Assembly: GCF_006864425.1 (NCBI RefSeq)
Contig: NZ_QHLI01000002.1
Coordinates: 45,494 to 109,493, forward strand
DNA: 64,000 bases
Source: Campylobacter troglodytis
GTDB taxonomy: Bacteria > Campylobacterota > Campylobacteria > Campylobacterales > Campylobacteraceae
Direction of reading: 5' to 3'
Both the position numbers and the translations under genes were made by a program. The notes beneath the pieces were generated by a model. It was not told where the DNA came from. It saw nothing but the letters and a program-made list of their open reading frames with translations, and did no database searches. Below, one piece after another: positions 36,925-50,035 of this stretch (its first letter is position 1; the number at the start of each line of letters is the position of its first letter).

Positions 36925-39129
36925 TTATAATTTTCTACGAAGCCTTAATGAATTTAACACCACGGCTATGGATGAAAAGCACATTGCAAGGGCTGCTAGG
37001 TGTGGGGTTAGGACGAAATTTGACAAAGCTAGCGCCCACGCACTAGCACTTTGTGTGCCAACAAGGCTTGATAAAAGGCTAGTAAAGGCATCCCAACTAG
37101 CCAAAAGGCTTGGCAAACCAGCTGCCACAGGTATGCAGCAAAGATTATAAAAAAAAGCCCACAAAAGATTTTGCTTGATGATGGCAAAGCTTTTTTGAGA
37201 GAGCTTAAAGGCATAAGAAATGGCATTTAAATCATCTTTCATTAGCACAAAGTCCCCAGCTCCCTTTGCTAGGGTGCTGCCTGCGTTCATAGCAAAGCTC
37301 ACATTTGCAAGGCTTAAAGCCGCTGCGTCATTTATGCCATCACCTACAAAGACGCAAACGCCCTTTTTTTGATACTCTTTAAGCAAGTTTAGCTTATCTT
37401 GTGGGCTTAAATTTGCCTTAAATTCAGCTATATTGAGTGCCTTTGCTACCAAGCTAACGCTTTTTTCATTATCCCCACTTAAAATAACCGTCTTTTTGCC
37501 CCTTGAATGCAAGAAATCAACGAGCTTTTTAGCCTCTTTGCGAAGCTCATTTGCCAAGCACACAACGCCTAGACACTCTTTATCCTTGGCAAAATACACC
37601 ACCACAGGTGCTTGCTCTGAATTTTTAAAGATGAAATCCTTGTGTTCTTTACTTACAACTATATCATTTTCCCTTAAAAGTGCCTCATTTCCTGCCAAAT
37701 ACACGCCCTCTTTGCTCTTAAAGCAAAGTCCCCTCGCTGCTATGCTTTCTAGCTCGCCCTCTAAGGCTGAATTCATAGCCTTTTTAGCACTTAAAGCCCT
37801 TGCTATGGGGTGAGAATTTAAGGCTTCAAGCTCGCATAAAAGCTCAAAATCGCTTTCTTTGAGATTGTGCGAAAAGACGGTTAAATCCTCATTGCTCAAA
37901 GTGCCTGTTTTATCGAAGATGAAAAAATCCCCCCTACGCAAAAGCTCCAAAGAGGCGGGATTTTTAATAAGCACGAAATGTTTTGTGGCATTTGATATGG
38001 CTAGCACAAGGGCTATGGGCGTAGCAAGCCCCAAGGCACAAGGACAAGAGATAAGCAAAACCGCACTAGCGTGCAAAAAGGCTGAATTTAGCCCCTGATT
38101 TAGCACCCAAAACACAAAGACGCCGAGTGCAAAAAGCAAGATACCCCCCACAAAATAAGCAGAAATTTTATCCACTAGCCTTGCAATAGGCATTTTGGCA
38201 TTACTAGCCTTGAAAATCATATCTTTGATTACTTCTAACTTGCTATCCATAGCGTTTTTAGTGGCTTTTATAACAAGCATTCCGCTGATAATCACAGCTC
38301 CTGCTTCCATCTCATCATCTTTTTGCCTAATAACAGGGACAAATTCCCCATTTAAAAAGCTTAAATCCACCTCAGCCCTACCCTCAACGACCACCCCATC
38401 GACACTCAGACTTTCTCCATCTCTTACAAGCACTATATCACCAGCCTTTACAAAGGATGAGGGAAGTTCTTTAAATTCTCCGCTTTCATCCTTGACACGA
38501 GACATTTTAATGTCAAGGCTTAAAAGCGAGTTTTCATAGCTTTTTGCCTTAAATTTCGCACCTTCTTCTAAGAACTTACCCAAAAGCACGAAGGATATAA
38601 TCATACTTGCCTCGGCAAAATACAAATGCCCCTCAAAGACCCCAAAAAAAGCCAAAAAAGAGTAAAAAATGGCACAAAAGCTACCCAAAGAAACAAGGGT
38701 ATTCATATCAAGGCTTTTATGCAAAAGCCCAGCAAAAGCCCTTAAATAAAAGTCTCGTCCGCAGTAAAATACACCCACACAGCCTAAAATAAGCTGTAAA
38801 AGAGAGGAATTATGAGCAAAGCTCATCAAAGCCATAGCCACAGCACTTATGATTATGCTTAAAATGAGGTTGTAGCGAAGTTTGAGTAGTTCTTTTTGCT
38901 TAAATTCAGCTATGTTTTCATTATCTTGTAAAATTTCATAGCCCAAAGCCTTGATTTTCTTTTCTAACTCGCCTTTTAAGCTTAAATCATCAACGAGAAA
39001 GACCCCGCTAGAATTCACATAAGAAACGCTAGCATTTTGCACGCCTTGTATCTTTCTAGCTATCTTTTCAACGGCATTTGAGCAATTTACGCAGCTCATC
39101 TTGCCTATTTTAAGGCGAAGCTCTTGCAT
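36925..39129 (-). CDS. copA: Copper-translocating P1B-type ATPase
   Basis: A 734 aa inner-membrane Cu(I) exporter. The N-terminal heavy-metal domain has MSCVNCS (C13, C16). Eight hydrophobic helices follow, with the CPC metal-site motif in LLISCPCALGLATP, the phosphorylation site DKTGTL, the HP motif NSHPIA, and the hinge VGDGINDAAAL. An A-domain glutamate replaces part of TGE (SFLNGEFVPV). It overlaps the preceding small chaperone gene by 1 bp. This pair order matches, as I recall, C. jejuni Cj1161c-Cj1162c. Confidence 0.93.
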   Translation of the reverse strand: MQELRLKIGKMSCVNCSNAVEKIARKIQGVQNASVSYVNSSGVFLVDDLSLKGELEKKIKALGYEILQDNENIAEFKQKELLKLRYNLILSIIISAVAMALMSFAHNSSLLQLILGCVGVFYCGRDFYLRAFAGLLHKSLDMNTLVSLGSFCAIFYSFLAFFGVFEGHLYFAEASMIISFVLLGKFLEEGAKFKAKSYENSLLSLDIKMSRVKDESGEFKELPSSFVKAGDIVLVRDGESLSVDGVVVEGRAEVDLSFLNGEFVPVIRQKDDEMEAGAVIISGMLVIKATKNAMDSKLEVIKDMIFKASNAKMPIARLVDKISAYFVGGILLFALGVFVFWVLNQGLNSAFLHASAVLLISCPCALGLATPIALVLAISNATKHFVLIKNPASLELLRRGDFFIFDKTGTLSNEDLTVFSHNLKESDFELLCELEALNSHPIARALSAKKAMNSALEGELESIAARGLCFKSKEGVYLAGNEALLRENDIVVSKEHKDFIFKNSEQAPVVVYFAKDKECLGVVCLANELRKEAKKLVDFLHSRGKKTVILSGDNEKSVSLVAKALNIAEFKANLSPQDKLNLLKEYQKKGVCVFVGDGINDAAALSLANVSFAMNAGSTLAKGAGDFVLMKDDLNAISYAFKLSQKSFAIIKQNLLWAFFYNLCCIPVAAGLPSLLASWDAFTSLLSSLVGTQSASAWALALSNFVLTPHLAALAMCFSSIAVVLNSLRLRRKL

Positions 39130-39332
39130 TAAAGCTCTTTTATGATGGCGAAATTTAAATCTTTTAGGCTTTCTTTAAGCTCACTAATTTTAGCCTCATT
39201 TATGTCAAGGCTAATCACCCTAGGCTCAACGCTTAAATCCACCTGAATTTCACCAAAGTCCTCTTTGAGCGAGTTTTTGATTAAATTCGCACAGTTTTCG
39301 CATTTGACATTTTGCACTTGAAATTTTCGCAT
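39129..39332 (-). CDS. copZ: Copper chaperone CopZ-like heavy-metal-associated protein
   Basis: A 67 aa single HMA domain (ferredoxin-like fold) with the metal-binding C-x-x-C in VKCENCANLI. Likely delivers Cu(I) to, or buffers it for, the CopA ATPase encoded immediately downstream with a 1 bp stop/start overlap (TTA/CAT). GGACACAAA lies before the ATG. Confidence 0.85.
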   Translation of the reverse strand: MRKFQVQNVKCENCANLIKNSLKEDFGEIQVDLSVEPRVISLDINEAKISELKESLKDLNFAIIKEL

Positions 39333-39495
39333 TTTGTGTCCTTAAATTTAGATAAAATATATCTTTAATTTTAGCTAAAATTTTTATTTTGTTTGCAAAT
39401 TTTTGTAATATTTTGCTAAAAATTCACACAAAAGCCTCAATTATTTTTAAAAAATTCAAACAAAAAAGGTAAAATTAAAATAAAAAGGATAAAAA

Positions 39496-40743
39496 ATGAT
39501 AAGCTACGAAAAAGAGGTTCTTAAAAACAAATTTGAGGTTTATGCTTGTCCTGTGAATTTAAAAAGCGGGGTGATTAGCGTTGATATTTTTTATAAGGTT
39601 GGTTCGCGTAATGAAAAAATGGGCAAAAGCGGGCTAGCTCATATGTTGGAGCATTTAAATTTCAAAAGCACGAAGAATTTAAAGGCTGGTGAATTTGATG
39701 AGATAGTCAAGGGCTTTGGGGGCGTGGATAATGCTAGCACGGGCTTTGATTACACGCATTATTTCATAAAATGCTCCAAAGAGAGTTTGGATAAGGCTTT
39801 GTGGCTTTTTGCTGAGATGATGCAAAATTTAAGTTTGAAGGATGAGGAATTTCAGCCTGAGCGAAATGTGGTGCTTGAAGAAAGAAGGTGGCGAACGGAC
39901 AATAATCCGCTTGGATACTTGTATTTTAGGCTTTTTAACAATGCCTTTTTATACCATCCCTACCACTGGACACCCATAGGCTTTTTCAAGGACATTGAAA
40001 GCTGGAAGATAGAGGATTTGCGTGAATTTCACTCAACTTTTTATCAGCCTAAAAATGCCTTTTTGATGGTAAGTGGGGACATAAGTCCAAGTGAGGTATT
40101 TGAGGGGGCTAGAAGGCATTTTGAGGGCATTAAAAATGGCAAAAAGATTCCAAAACTTCACGAAAAAGAGCCAAAACAAGACGGTGCCAAAAGGGTAGAG
40201 TTACACAAGCAAACAGACACCGAGCTTTTCGCACTTGCTTATAAAATTCCAAGCTTTAAACACAAGGACATACCTGCTTTAAGTGCATTGAGCGAGCTTT
40301 TAGGAAGTGGGAAAAGTAGCCTTTTGCAAGAAATTCTTGTGGATAAATTAGGGCTTATCAATGAATTTTACGCCTTTTGTAATGAGAGCATTGATGAGAA
40401 TTTGTTTATTTTTATTTGTGTTTGTAATGTTGGAGTTAAGGCTGAGAGCGTTGAAAAAGAACTTTTAAGGATTTTAGAGCGTATAAAGGCTGGAAAAATC
40501 AGCACCAAAGACTTGCAAAAGATTAAAAACCGCGTTAAAAGCGACTTTATCTTTTCTTTAAACACCGCAAGTAGCGTTTCTAGCATATATGGAGACTACA
40601 TAGCAAAGGGGGATTTAAGCCCGCTTTTAGAGTATGAAGAAAAGGTTGAAGCCCTTGAAATATCGCACCTTCAAGCTTGTGCGAAGTGCTATTTTACGCC
40701 GAAAAACTCAACAACCATTATCTTAAGAAAGGATAAAAAATGA
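39496..40743 (+). CDS. M16-family zinc metalloprotease
   Basis: A 415 aa protein with the inverted zinc motif H-x-x-E-H (HMLEH at 49-53) and the distal glutamate in the [16 protein letters not shown] block, followed by an inactive M16C-type C-terminal domain with the R/Y region ([32 protein letters not shown]). No signal peptide is evident, so it is probably cytoplasmic, or exported by an unusual route. It overlaps dapA by 4 bp. From memory the Cj0805-dapA pair is conserved in C. jejuni. Confidence 0.9.
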   Translation: MISYEKEVLKNKFEVYACPVNLKSGVISVDIFYKVGSRNEKMGKSGLAHMLEHLNFKSTKNLKAGEFDEIVKGFGGVDNASTGFDYTHYFIKCSKESLDKALWLFAEMMQNLSLKDEEFQPERNVVLEERRWRTDNNPLGYLYFRLFNNAFLYHPYHWTPIGFFKDIESWKIEDLREFHSTFYQPKNAFLMVSGDISPSEVFEGARRHFEGIKNGKKIPKLHEKEPKQDGAKRVELHKQTDTELFALAYKIPSFKHKDIPALSALSELLGSGKSSLLQEILVDKLGLINEFYAFCNESIDENLFIFICVCNVGVKAESVEKELLRILERIKAGKISTKDLQKIKNRVKSDFIFSLNTASSVSSIYGDYIAKGDLSPLLEYEEKVEALEISHLQACAKCYFTPKNSTTIILRKDKK

Positions 40744-41636
40744 ATCAAACCGTCATCATAGGTGCTATGACAGCCCTAGTTACGCCCTTTAAGAGTGGCA
40801 AACTTGACGAGCAAAGCTACGAAAGGCTCATTAAAAGGCAAATCAAGCAGGGCATAGACGCTGTAAGCCCTGTGGGAACGACAGGCGAGAGTGCTACGCT
40901 TACTCACGAGGAACACCGCCGCTGTATAGAAATAGCCGTTGCAACTTGCAAAGGCACAGATGTCAAGGTGCTAGCAGGGGCTGGTTCTAACGCCACTCAC
41001 GAGGCTGTAGAGCTTGCGAAGTTTGCTCAAAAATGCGGAGCAAACGGGGTTTTGGTAGTAGCTCCCTACTACAACAAGCCAAGCCAAGAGGGCTTGTATC
41101 AGCACTACAAGGAAATAGCGGCAAGTATCGATATACCCTTGCTCTTATACAATGTCCCAGGACGCACAGCTTGCGACATAGCCACTGACACAGCCATAAG
41201 GCTTTTCAAGGACTGCAAGAACATTTACGGAGTAAAGGAAGCTAGCGGAAGCATCGATAAATGCGTGGATTTACTAGCACACGAAGCGAGAATGGCTGTA
41301 ATTAGTGGCGATGATGCGATAAACTACCCCATTTTATCAAACGGAGGCAAGGGCGTCATCTCTGTGAGTGCGAATTTACTGCCTGATATGATAGCAAAGC
41401 TCGTTCATTTAGCCTTAAATGAGCATTATAAAGAGGCAAAAGCCATAAATGACGAGCTTTACAACATAAACAAGGTGCTTTTTTGCGAAAGCAACCCCAT
41501 ACCCATCAAGGCTGCTATGTTTATGAGTGGGCTGCTTCAAAGCCTTGAATACCGCTTGCCACTCGTTGCACCAAGCAAAGAATCGATGAAAAAGATTGAG
41601 GAAGTGTTGAAGCAGTATGAGGTGGTAGGGTTTTAG
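40740..41636 (+). CDS. dapA: 4-hydroxy-tetrahydrodipicolinate synthase
   Basis: A 298 aa TIM-barrel class I aldolase condensing pyruvate with aspartate semialdehyde on the lysine/meso-diaminopimelate route. Visible are the substrate loop [18 protein letters not shown], the catalytic Tyr in [12 protein letters not shown] and the Schiff-base Lys in YGVKEASGS. It begins inside the protease stop (ATGA), so it is translationally coupled. Immediately followed by a dispersed palindrome and structured element B. Confidence 0.96.
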   Translation: MNQTVIIGAMTALVTPFKSGKLDEQSYERLIKRQIKQGIDAVSPVGTTGESATLTHEEHRRCIEIAVATCKGTDVKVLAGAGSNATHEAVELAKFAQKCGANGVLVVAPYYNKPSQEGLYQHYKEIAASIDIPLLLYNVPGRTACDIATDTAIRLFKDCKNIYGVKEASGSIDKCVDLLAHEARMAVISGDDAINYPILSNGGKGVISVSANLLPDMIAKLVHLALNEHYKEAKAINDELYNINKVLFCESNPIPIKAAMFMSGLLQSLEYRLPLVAPSKESMKKIEEVLKQYEVVGF

Positions 41637-41677
41637 AATTTTTTGAAGTTTGTTGTTAAAGGCAACGTCCACCACGC

Positions 41678-41718
41678 CGTCATTGCGAGATTTGACGAAG
41701 TCAAATCGTGGCAATCCA
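41678..41718. repeat. Dispersed palindrome CGTCATTGCGAG...CGTGGCAATCC
   Basis: Reverse orientation of the GATTGCCACG...CTCGCAATGACG family, with a perfect inner stem ATTTGAC-gaa-GTCAAAT that differs from the copies near 30 kb. Confidence 0.65.
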
Positions 41719-41727
41719 CAAATTCAC

Positions 41728-41844
41728 AAGGCTTGACTCGGCTTTGGGCTATAAATCGCTTTTAACAAACTTCGGCAGACCGCATTCGCTGTTAGTCTAG
41801 CCTTCGCCTTGCATAAGCACTTTTTCATCGAAAATCCTGTGCCT
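41728..41844 (-). repeat. Large structured element, copy B (weaker)
   Basis: On the minus strand the apical hairpin reads GGC-T-AGAC...GTCTGCC, perfect apart from the bulged T, followed by GAAGTTTGTTAAAAGCG. The outermost AAGGC pairs with GCCTT. The middle helices are less convincing than in other copies. Confidence 0.5.
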
Positions 41845-41990
41845 TAAATTTAAATTCACGGAAAATTCAGGCTTTTGTCGTGAATTTTCTTTGCGTTTTT
41901 AGGTGAATTTGTGAATTTAGCCTAAAAAAGCGTGAATTTTCGCTTTGGCATTGTATATGAATTTTTGCATTAAAAAGCGTTAATTTTCGT

Positions 41991-42521
41991 TTAAAAACCT
42001 TGCAAAATAAGGCTTTGATAAAGTGTGTCGCTTTTTACATAGTAGAGATTTTGGGTTTTGTAAAAAAGGGCGGTGTCTTTTGAGTTGCTATAAATCTTGG
42101 CGTAGATATTTTTATACATAGGCGTGTCGGTAAAAAAGGGCGTGCCTGTGTCGTTTGCTGTCAAAAAGGTGTGAGCTTGTTGTAAAGCTCGTTTTTCTCG
42201 GCGTTTATGTTTTTGACAAGGCTTGAAAATGTGTCTTTGTCGGTGCTTTGCGTTGAATTTAAGGGTATGTTTTTATCAATATTTGCACTTTGCATTATAG
42301 CTGAAAGCTCGTTTTTATAAGAGCTTGTGCTTTGCATTGTAACTTCGTCAAAAAGCTCTTGGATTTTTGCTTCAAACCTCTTTTTTACCTCGCCAAAATA
42401 CTCGCTTTTAATGCCTAAAAGATTGTTAAACCGCTTTTTGCGGCATTGATGAAAATCCTTGATTTTAACACCCAAAACAAAGGCTTTCTAACTTCTCGTA
42501 AAATGCCTTTTTGTAGTCCAT
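41991..42521 (-). pseudogene. Unknown protein gene broken by two single-base frameshifts
   Basis: The ATG at 42521 follows AAGGTAGATAA and reads MDYKKAFYEKLE. One A too many near 42485 shifts the frame, after which AFVLGVKIKDFHQCRKKRFNN and onward is read to KLTPF. A T-run near 42163 is one short. Beyond it the third frame gives FLTANDTGTPFFTDTPMYKN and onward to LQSLILQGF-like residues and TAA at 41991. Joined, the product is about 177 aa, polar, with a central helix and no motif I recognise. The shifts may be real decay or homopolymer base-calling errors. Confidence 0.6.
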
Positions 42522-42624
42522 TTATCTACCTTGAATTTTGATTTAATATTGTAGTAAAAATTACCAACGGTTTCATTAAAATATCCTCAAATGCCCAAAA
42601 TTTACTCAACTTCACAGGCAAATC

Positions 42625-43920
42625 TCAGCCCTCAACTCCCCTTAGCTTCTCACTAATCTCCCCTGCTCCAAAGCCTATGATTAAGCCCTCATCATAAACC
42701 CTGCCCTCATCATCTACCAAAACCTCGCCTATTCGTTTGATATTTTTCACAAAGATAGCCTTTTTAAAGTGTTTTGCTAAGTCTATTTCTATTTTTTCCT
42801 CGCCTGCTGCATACACGGGCAAGATTACAAGGCTATCAACCCCCTTAAAAGCAGCCTTGAAATGCTCTAAATTCGCTACAAGCCTTGTGTAGCGGTGAGG
42901 CTCAAAGATAGCTGTGATTTTTGTATAACCTGCTAGCCTTGCATAGTCCTTTGCCGCACTTAAAGTAGCTTCAATCTCTGTTGGATGATGTCCGTAATCA
43001 TCGATGATGGCGTGCTTTTTATCCGCTAACAAAATGTCAAAACGCTTTTTAATGCCTCGATAGTTTTCAAGCCGCACACGAAGCTCATCAACGCCCTTAA
43101 ATTCTAAAGCAGCCAAAATAGCCAAAGATGCGTCAATAGCTAGGTGATAACCCATCCCCAAAACACTGAATTTTCCATAGTTTTTAAGCTCAAAGCTCAC
43201 ATAGGGCTTGTAGTCCTTGACACTAACAGCGTAATTTTTTATGTCCTTGCTTGGAAAAAGCCTTGTAGCGTTGATATTTAGGGCTTTTAAAAACTCATCC
43301 TCTCCGTTTATGATGCGAATTTTTGCCTGCCTTAAAAAGCTCTCATAAGCCTTGTGAAGTTTATTTATATCGTTTTTATAAAAGTCTAAATGCTCAGCCT
43401 CAGCGTTTGTAACTATGGCTAGATGAGGGTTTGCGTTTAAAAAAGAGCTATCAGACTCGTCTGCTTCAAAGATGAGCTTGTCGCTTTCCTTGTAAATCAT
43501 ATTTGAGCCAAATTCCTTTAAAATCGCCCCTATAATCACGCTTGCCTCATTCATAAGGCTTGCCAAAATGCTTGAAGTGGTGCTTTTTCCGTGAGCACCA
43601 GCTACGGCAAAAACTTGCTTATCTTGCAAGATTAAGGGCAGGGCTTCCTTGCGTGAGAGGGTTTGAATTTTAAGCCTTTTTGCCTCTTTAAACTCGACAT
43701 TTTGAGCCTTTATGGCGGCGGAGTAAATGACTAGGTCCTTGCCCTTGACATTTTTTGCCAAATGAGGAATTTGCACCACTATGCCCTCATTTTCAAGCTC
43801 TTTTGTAATCTTGCTTTCCCTTAAATCGCTACCGCTAATGTCGTAACCTTTTTCCTTTAAAAAGCGAGCAAGGGCTGAAATGCCTATGCCGCCTATGCCG
43901 ATGAAGTGAATTTTTTTCAA
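42625..43920 (-). CDS. murC: UDP-N-acetylmuramate--L-alanine ligase
   Basis: A 431 aa cytosolic Mur ligase adding L-alanine to UDP-MurNAc. The N-terminal Rossmann motif is HFIGIGGIGISALARFL; the ATP loop is GAHGKSTTSSI; the central EADESDSSFL and the C-terminal DDYGHHPTEIEATL with FEPHRYTR are diagnostic. Normal length for the family. GGACAAAAC precedes the ATG. The next gene upstream on the same strand (44531-45319) lies beyond ~600 bp of repeats, so murC probably has its own promoter. Confidence 0.96.
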   Translation of the reverse strand: MKKIHFIGIGGIGISALARFLKEKGYDISGSDLRESKITKELENEGIVVQIPHLAKNVKGKDLVIYSAAIKAQNVEFKEAKRLKIQTLSRKEALPLILQDKQVFAVAGAHGKSTTSSILASLMNEASVIIGAILKEFGSNMIYKESDKLIFEADESDSSFLNANPHLAIVTNAEAEHLDFYKNDINKLHKAYESFLRQAKIRIINGEDEFLKALNINATRLFPSKDIKNYAVSVKDYKPYVSFELKNYGKFSVLGMGYHLAIDASLAILAALEFKGVDELRVRLENYRGIKKRFDILLADKKHAIIDDYGHHPTEIEATLSAAKDYARLAGYTKITAIFEPHRYTRLVANLEHFKAAFKGVDSLVILPVYAAGEEKIEIDLAKHFKKAIFVKNIKRIGEVLVDDEGRVYDEGLIIGFGAGEISEKLRGVEG

Positions 43921-44030
43921 GTTTTGTCCTTTTTTGAAAAGTTAAATTTTATGGCGAAAAAATTTATAAAAATTACATATTTTTTTAAGCAAATGTTTAA
44001 AGTTAAAATTCAGGCAAAGCCTAAATTATG

Positions 44031-44070
44031 GATTGCCACGCCCCCACTTTGTCAAGGCTCGCAATGACGA
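44031..44070. repeat. Dispersed palindrome GATTGCCACG...CTCGCAATGACG
   Basis: Outer arms are conserved. The inner part CCCCCACTTTGTCAAGG differs and pairs poorly. Confidence 0.5.
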
Positions 44071-44287
44071 AATGCCGTAAAATTCACAAAAACATTTAAA
44101 TAAAAGTTAAAATTTAGGCAAAGCCTAATTTTACCCACCCCCAAACCCCCTCCGCAAGGGAGGGGGCTTTGATAAAAATTCACGCTTTGCGTGAATTTTA
44201 GTAAATAATTTAAAAATTCCATTTTAAAAACGCTAAAATAAAAGCGAAAATTCACACTTGTGTGAATTTTCCGTTAAATTAAATTCA

Positions 44288-44392
44288 AGGTGCAGTATTT
44301 CGAGTTAGAAAATGATTTTTGCGAACGCAGACTAGACTAAAGGTAGCGGTCTGTCAAGTTCGCAAAAATTATTTTATAACCGAAAGACGAAC
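44288..44392 (+). repeat. Large structured element, copy C
   Basis: A 12 bp perfect stem ATTTTTGCGAAC/GTTCGCAAAAAT encloses an apical hairpin GAC-T-AGAC...GTCTGTC with the same bulged T. Outside, GTTAGAAAAT faces ATTTTATAAC, and GGTGCAGTATTTCG faces CGAAAGACGAACC. Confidence 0.65.
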
Positions 44393-44530
44393 CAAGCCGA
44401 ATTTAAAAATCCCACAAACCAAACTAAATTTCACTCAACACTCCCAAATTCAAAATAAAAATTCAAGCAAATTCAATTCAATAAAAACTCAAAATTCAAG
44501 CCAAATTCACAATCCGCACAAAAATTAAAT

Positions 44531-45311
44531 CTATAAATCAAAGTTTTTGATAATCCTCTCAAATCCCCAAGTTTTCTTTGCTTCATTTGCCCTTGGCACA
44601 TCAATAATTAGCATTTCCTCTTTTTCGCTCAAAGCCTCTTTAATTTGCCCAAAGGCATCCACAAAAAAGCTATCTCCATAAAACTCCCAAGCCTCATCCT
44701 CGCTTTTTGCAAAGCCGATACGATTTACACGCAAAATCGCAGTTGAGCTTAAAAAAGCACGGGTTTTTAAAAGCTCACGCCATCTTTGCTGGGAAAAAAA
44801 GGTGTTCGCACAAGGCATTAAAATTATGTCAAGTTTTTTTTGCAAAACAAGCTGCCAAAGTGCGTCAAAATGAGCCTCAAAGCCAAAAAGCACAGCACAT
44901 TTTAAGCCCTCGTAAGCAAAGCTAAAAAGCCTAAGTTTTGTGGCTTTATTTGCAAAAAAAGCAGCCTCATTCCAGTGGGCATAGGGCATTAGAATTTGTT
45001 GTTCGTAGGCTTTAATCTCAGTGGGGCTAATTTTCAAACAAAGCTTTTTAAAGCCTGATTTTTCCACGCTTACATAGGGAGCAATTATAGTAAGCTCATA
45101 CTTTTTAGCAAGTGCGGTCAAACTAGCCTTTTTACTCTCGCTTTGTTCTTTGATAAGCTGTTTTGACATAGCACAAAGCTCGGTAAAAAAGCTATTTATG
45201 ACATATTCTCCAAGCACAACAAGGCTAGCACCGCTATCCTTACACGCTTTTAGGTAATAATCAAGCCTCGCATCGCTTAATGGCAGGGTTGGAAGCTGTA
45301 GGGCTGCTATC

Positions 45312-45319
<8 letters not shown>
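44531..45319 (-). CDS. Nitrilase-superfamily protein lacking catalytic Cys and Lys (probable pseudoenzyme)
   Basis: 262 aa with the carbon-nitrogen hydrolase fold order: VVLGEYVIN carries the first Glu. The lysine region reads [18 protein letters not shown], with Gln where Lys is expected. The nucleophile elbow reads [15 protein letters not shown], with Gly in place of the catalytic Cys. The loss is clear at codon level (GGC). My recollection is that the C. jejuni homologue (Cj1056c) is similar, so this is probably a conserved non-hydrolytic or altered-activity protein rather than fresh damage. It overlaps xseB by 8 bp in the order xseB then this gene. Confidence 0.75.
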
Positions 45320-48906
<3,587 letters not shown>

Positions 48907-48917
48907 TTTTCTTCCTT

Positions 48918-49178
48918 TCATTTATATACAGCTCCACGAGAGTCCGCCTTGTATGCGTAAATAAGGATTTGAGTCTCGATAATCTCATACAAAAAGCGGT
49001 ATTTACCAAGTCTTAAACGGTATTTACTCGCCTCGCCCTTGAGCTTGCTTATATCAAGGTCGTTTTGATATGGATTTTTAGCAATTTGCTCAAAAGAGCT
49101 TAAAATTCTAGCCCTCAAATCTCTGTGCTTATCTAAGAATTTTTCAAAATCCTTGCTATATATTATTTTATAAGTCAT
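48918..49178 (-). CDS. RelE/ParE-superfamily toxin of a type II toxin-antitoxin pair
   Basis: 86 aa, RelE/ParE fold: [23 protein letters not shown], a central [26 protein letters not shown] and a terminal [15 protein letters not shown]. The basic YRLRLGKYR strand is typical of mRNA-cleaving members. It overlaps the antitoxin gene by 11 bp and its TGA overlaps an ATG just ahead of gatA. Predicted to inhibit translation when the antitoxin is lost. Activity not demonstrable here. Confidence 0.82.
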   Translation of the reverse strand: MTYKIIYSKDFEKFLDKHRDLRARILSSFEQIAKNPYQNDLDISKLKGEASKYRLRLGKYRFLYEIIETQILIYAYKADSRGAVYK

Positions 49179-49398
49179 ACTTTTTTTTAAGCTCCTCGTG
49201 GCTTACGGTTTCGCCTCTTTCTAGGTCTCTTCTAGCCCTTATCCACGCTTCACGGTCAGCCTTGCTTTCCTTAACTTCCCTAAACACTCGCTTTTTATCA
49301 AAGCCTTGCTTGCTCACATTTTTAACACCTTTTAAAAGCTTAATAGCATTTATAATTTGCTTTGTGTTTTGTTTACTTATTTCTACTTCTAAGATCAT
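49168..49398 (-). CDS. Antitoxin partnered with the RelE-like toxin
   Basis: 76 aa. Residues 1-29 (MILEVEISKQNTKQIINAIK then LLKGVKNVS) are almost identical to those of the antitoxin at 49749-50018. The C-terminal half ([30 protein letters not shown]) is different and acidic/amphipathic, the part expected to bind the toxin. It lies upstream of and overlaps its toxin. The leader ACAGCAAGGGGGATAAG is shared with the other antitoxin gene. Confidence 0.8.
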   Translation of the reverse strand: MILEVEISKQNTKQIINAIKLLKGVKNVSKQGFDKKRVFREVKESKADREAWIRARRDLERGETVSHEELKKKYDL

Positions 49399-49419
49399 CT
49401 TATCCCCCTTGCTGTTTTA

Positions 49420-49478
49420 TAAAGTTCGTTTTTGGCTTAATTTTAATGCTTCTTTTAAGCTTATTTTAATCCTTTCTT
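49420..49478 (-). repeat. Copy 2 of the gatA 5' segment
   Basis: On the minus strand GAAAGGATTAAAATAAGC, then TTAAAAGAAGCATTAAAATT and AAGCCAAAAACGA, differing from gatA by few bases but with no usable start (ATAAGC in place of ATGACT). Confidence 0.7.
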
Positions 49479-49752
49479 AAAATAATTCACTATGTGAGCC
49501 TAGTGCAATGCAAGTTAAAAGTAAAATTTGCTCTTGTTTTTTGTAGATTAGCAACAAATTTGGTCTTAGATGGCATTCTCTAAATCCTAAATAATCACCT
49601 GTTAGTTTATGATCCTTGTATTTTGGCTCTAAACTTTCATCATTTGCCAATCTTTTAATGATACTTTTTGCCAAGTCAATGCTTTTTTGATCATTTTGCA
49701 ATTTTTTAAGTCCTTTTTTGAATTCTTTGGAGTATTTTATTTGATATTTCAT
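49477..49752 (-). CDS. YafQ/RelE-type mRNA interferase toxin
   Basis: 91 aa with YafQ-like features: YQIKYSKEFKKGLKKL, KYKDHKLTGDYLGFRECHLRPNLLLIYKK and LLLTCIALGSHSELF. The catalytic His/Asp set is suggested by DHKL, ECH and GSHSELF. It overlaps its antitoxin by 4 bp (ATGA). It differs clearly from the toxin at 48918-49178 although the antitoxins share an N-terminus. Confidence 0.85.
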   Translation of the reverse strand: MKYQIKYSKEFKKGLKKLQNDQKSIDLAKSIIKRLANDESLEPKYKDHKLTGDYLGFRECHLRPNLLLIYKKQEQILLLTCIALGSHSELF

Positions 49753-50018
49753 TTTAAAAGATCTCTAAACAACTCATCCATATCACTGTAAGATTTGTAT
49801 TTATGTGGATTTTTCTCCATATCCCTTGCTTCAAGTAGCCATTTTTTAGGCTTTATACCCTCTTTAATTGGTTCATTTTTACGCTTTTTTATCTTTGTCT
49901 TAATAACTTGCTCGCCTTTTAAACTAAGCTCGCTCACGCTTTTAACGCCTTTTAAGAGCTTGATGGCGTTTATAATTTGCTTTATGTTTTGTTTGCTTAT
50001 TTCTACTTCTAAGATCAT
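49749..50018 (-). CDS. Antitoxin partnered with the YafQ-like toxin
   Basis: 89 aa. Residues 1-30 (MILEVEISKQNIKQIINAIK then LLKGVKSVS) match the neighbouring antitoxin. The rest is distinct, ending ARDMEKNPHKYKSYSDMDEL then FRDLLK, a typical RelB/DinJ-like toxin-wrapping tail. Leader ACAGCAAAGGGGATAAG. Presumably represses its own operon through the N-terminal dimer. Confidence 0.82.
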   Translation of the reverse strand: MILEVEISKQNIKQIINAIKLLKGVKSVSELSLKGEQVIKTKIKKRKNEPIKEGIKPKKWLLEARDMEKNPHKYKSYSDMDELFRDLLK

Positions 50019-50035
50019 CTTATCCCCTTTGCTGT

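Larger units (their letters stand above)
41637..41990. other. Repeat-rich spacer after dapA
   Basis: Contains a palindrome (41678-41718), structured element copy B (41728-41844) and GTGAATTT-type words. No gene supported. Confidence 0.55.
43921..44530. repeat. Repeat patch between murC and the nitrilase-like gene
   Basis: Holds a palindrome (44031-44070), the CCCCCTCC hairpin (44146-44166), structured element copy C (44288-44392) and many AAATTCA/GTGAATTT words. Short frames here are not genes. Confidence 0.55.
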
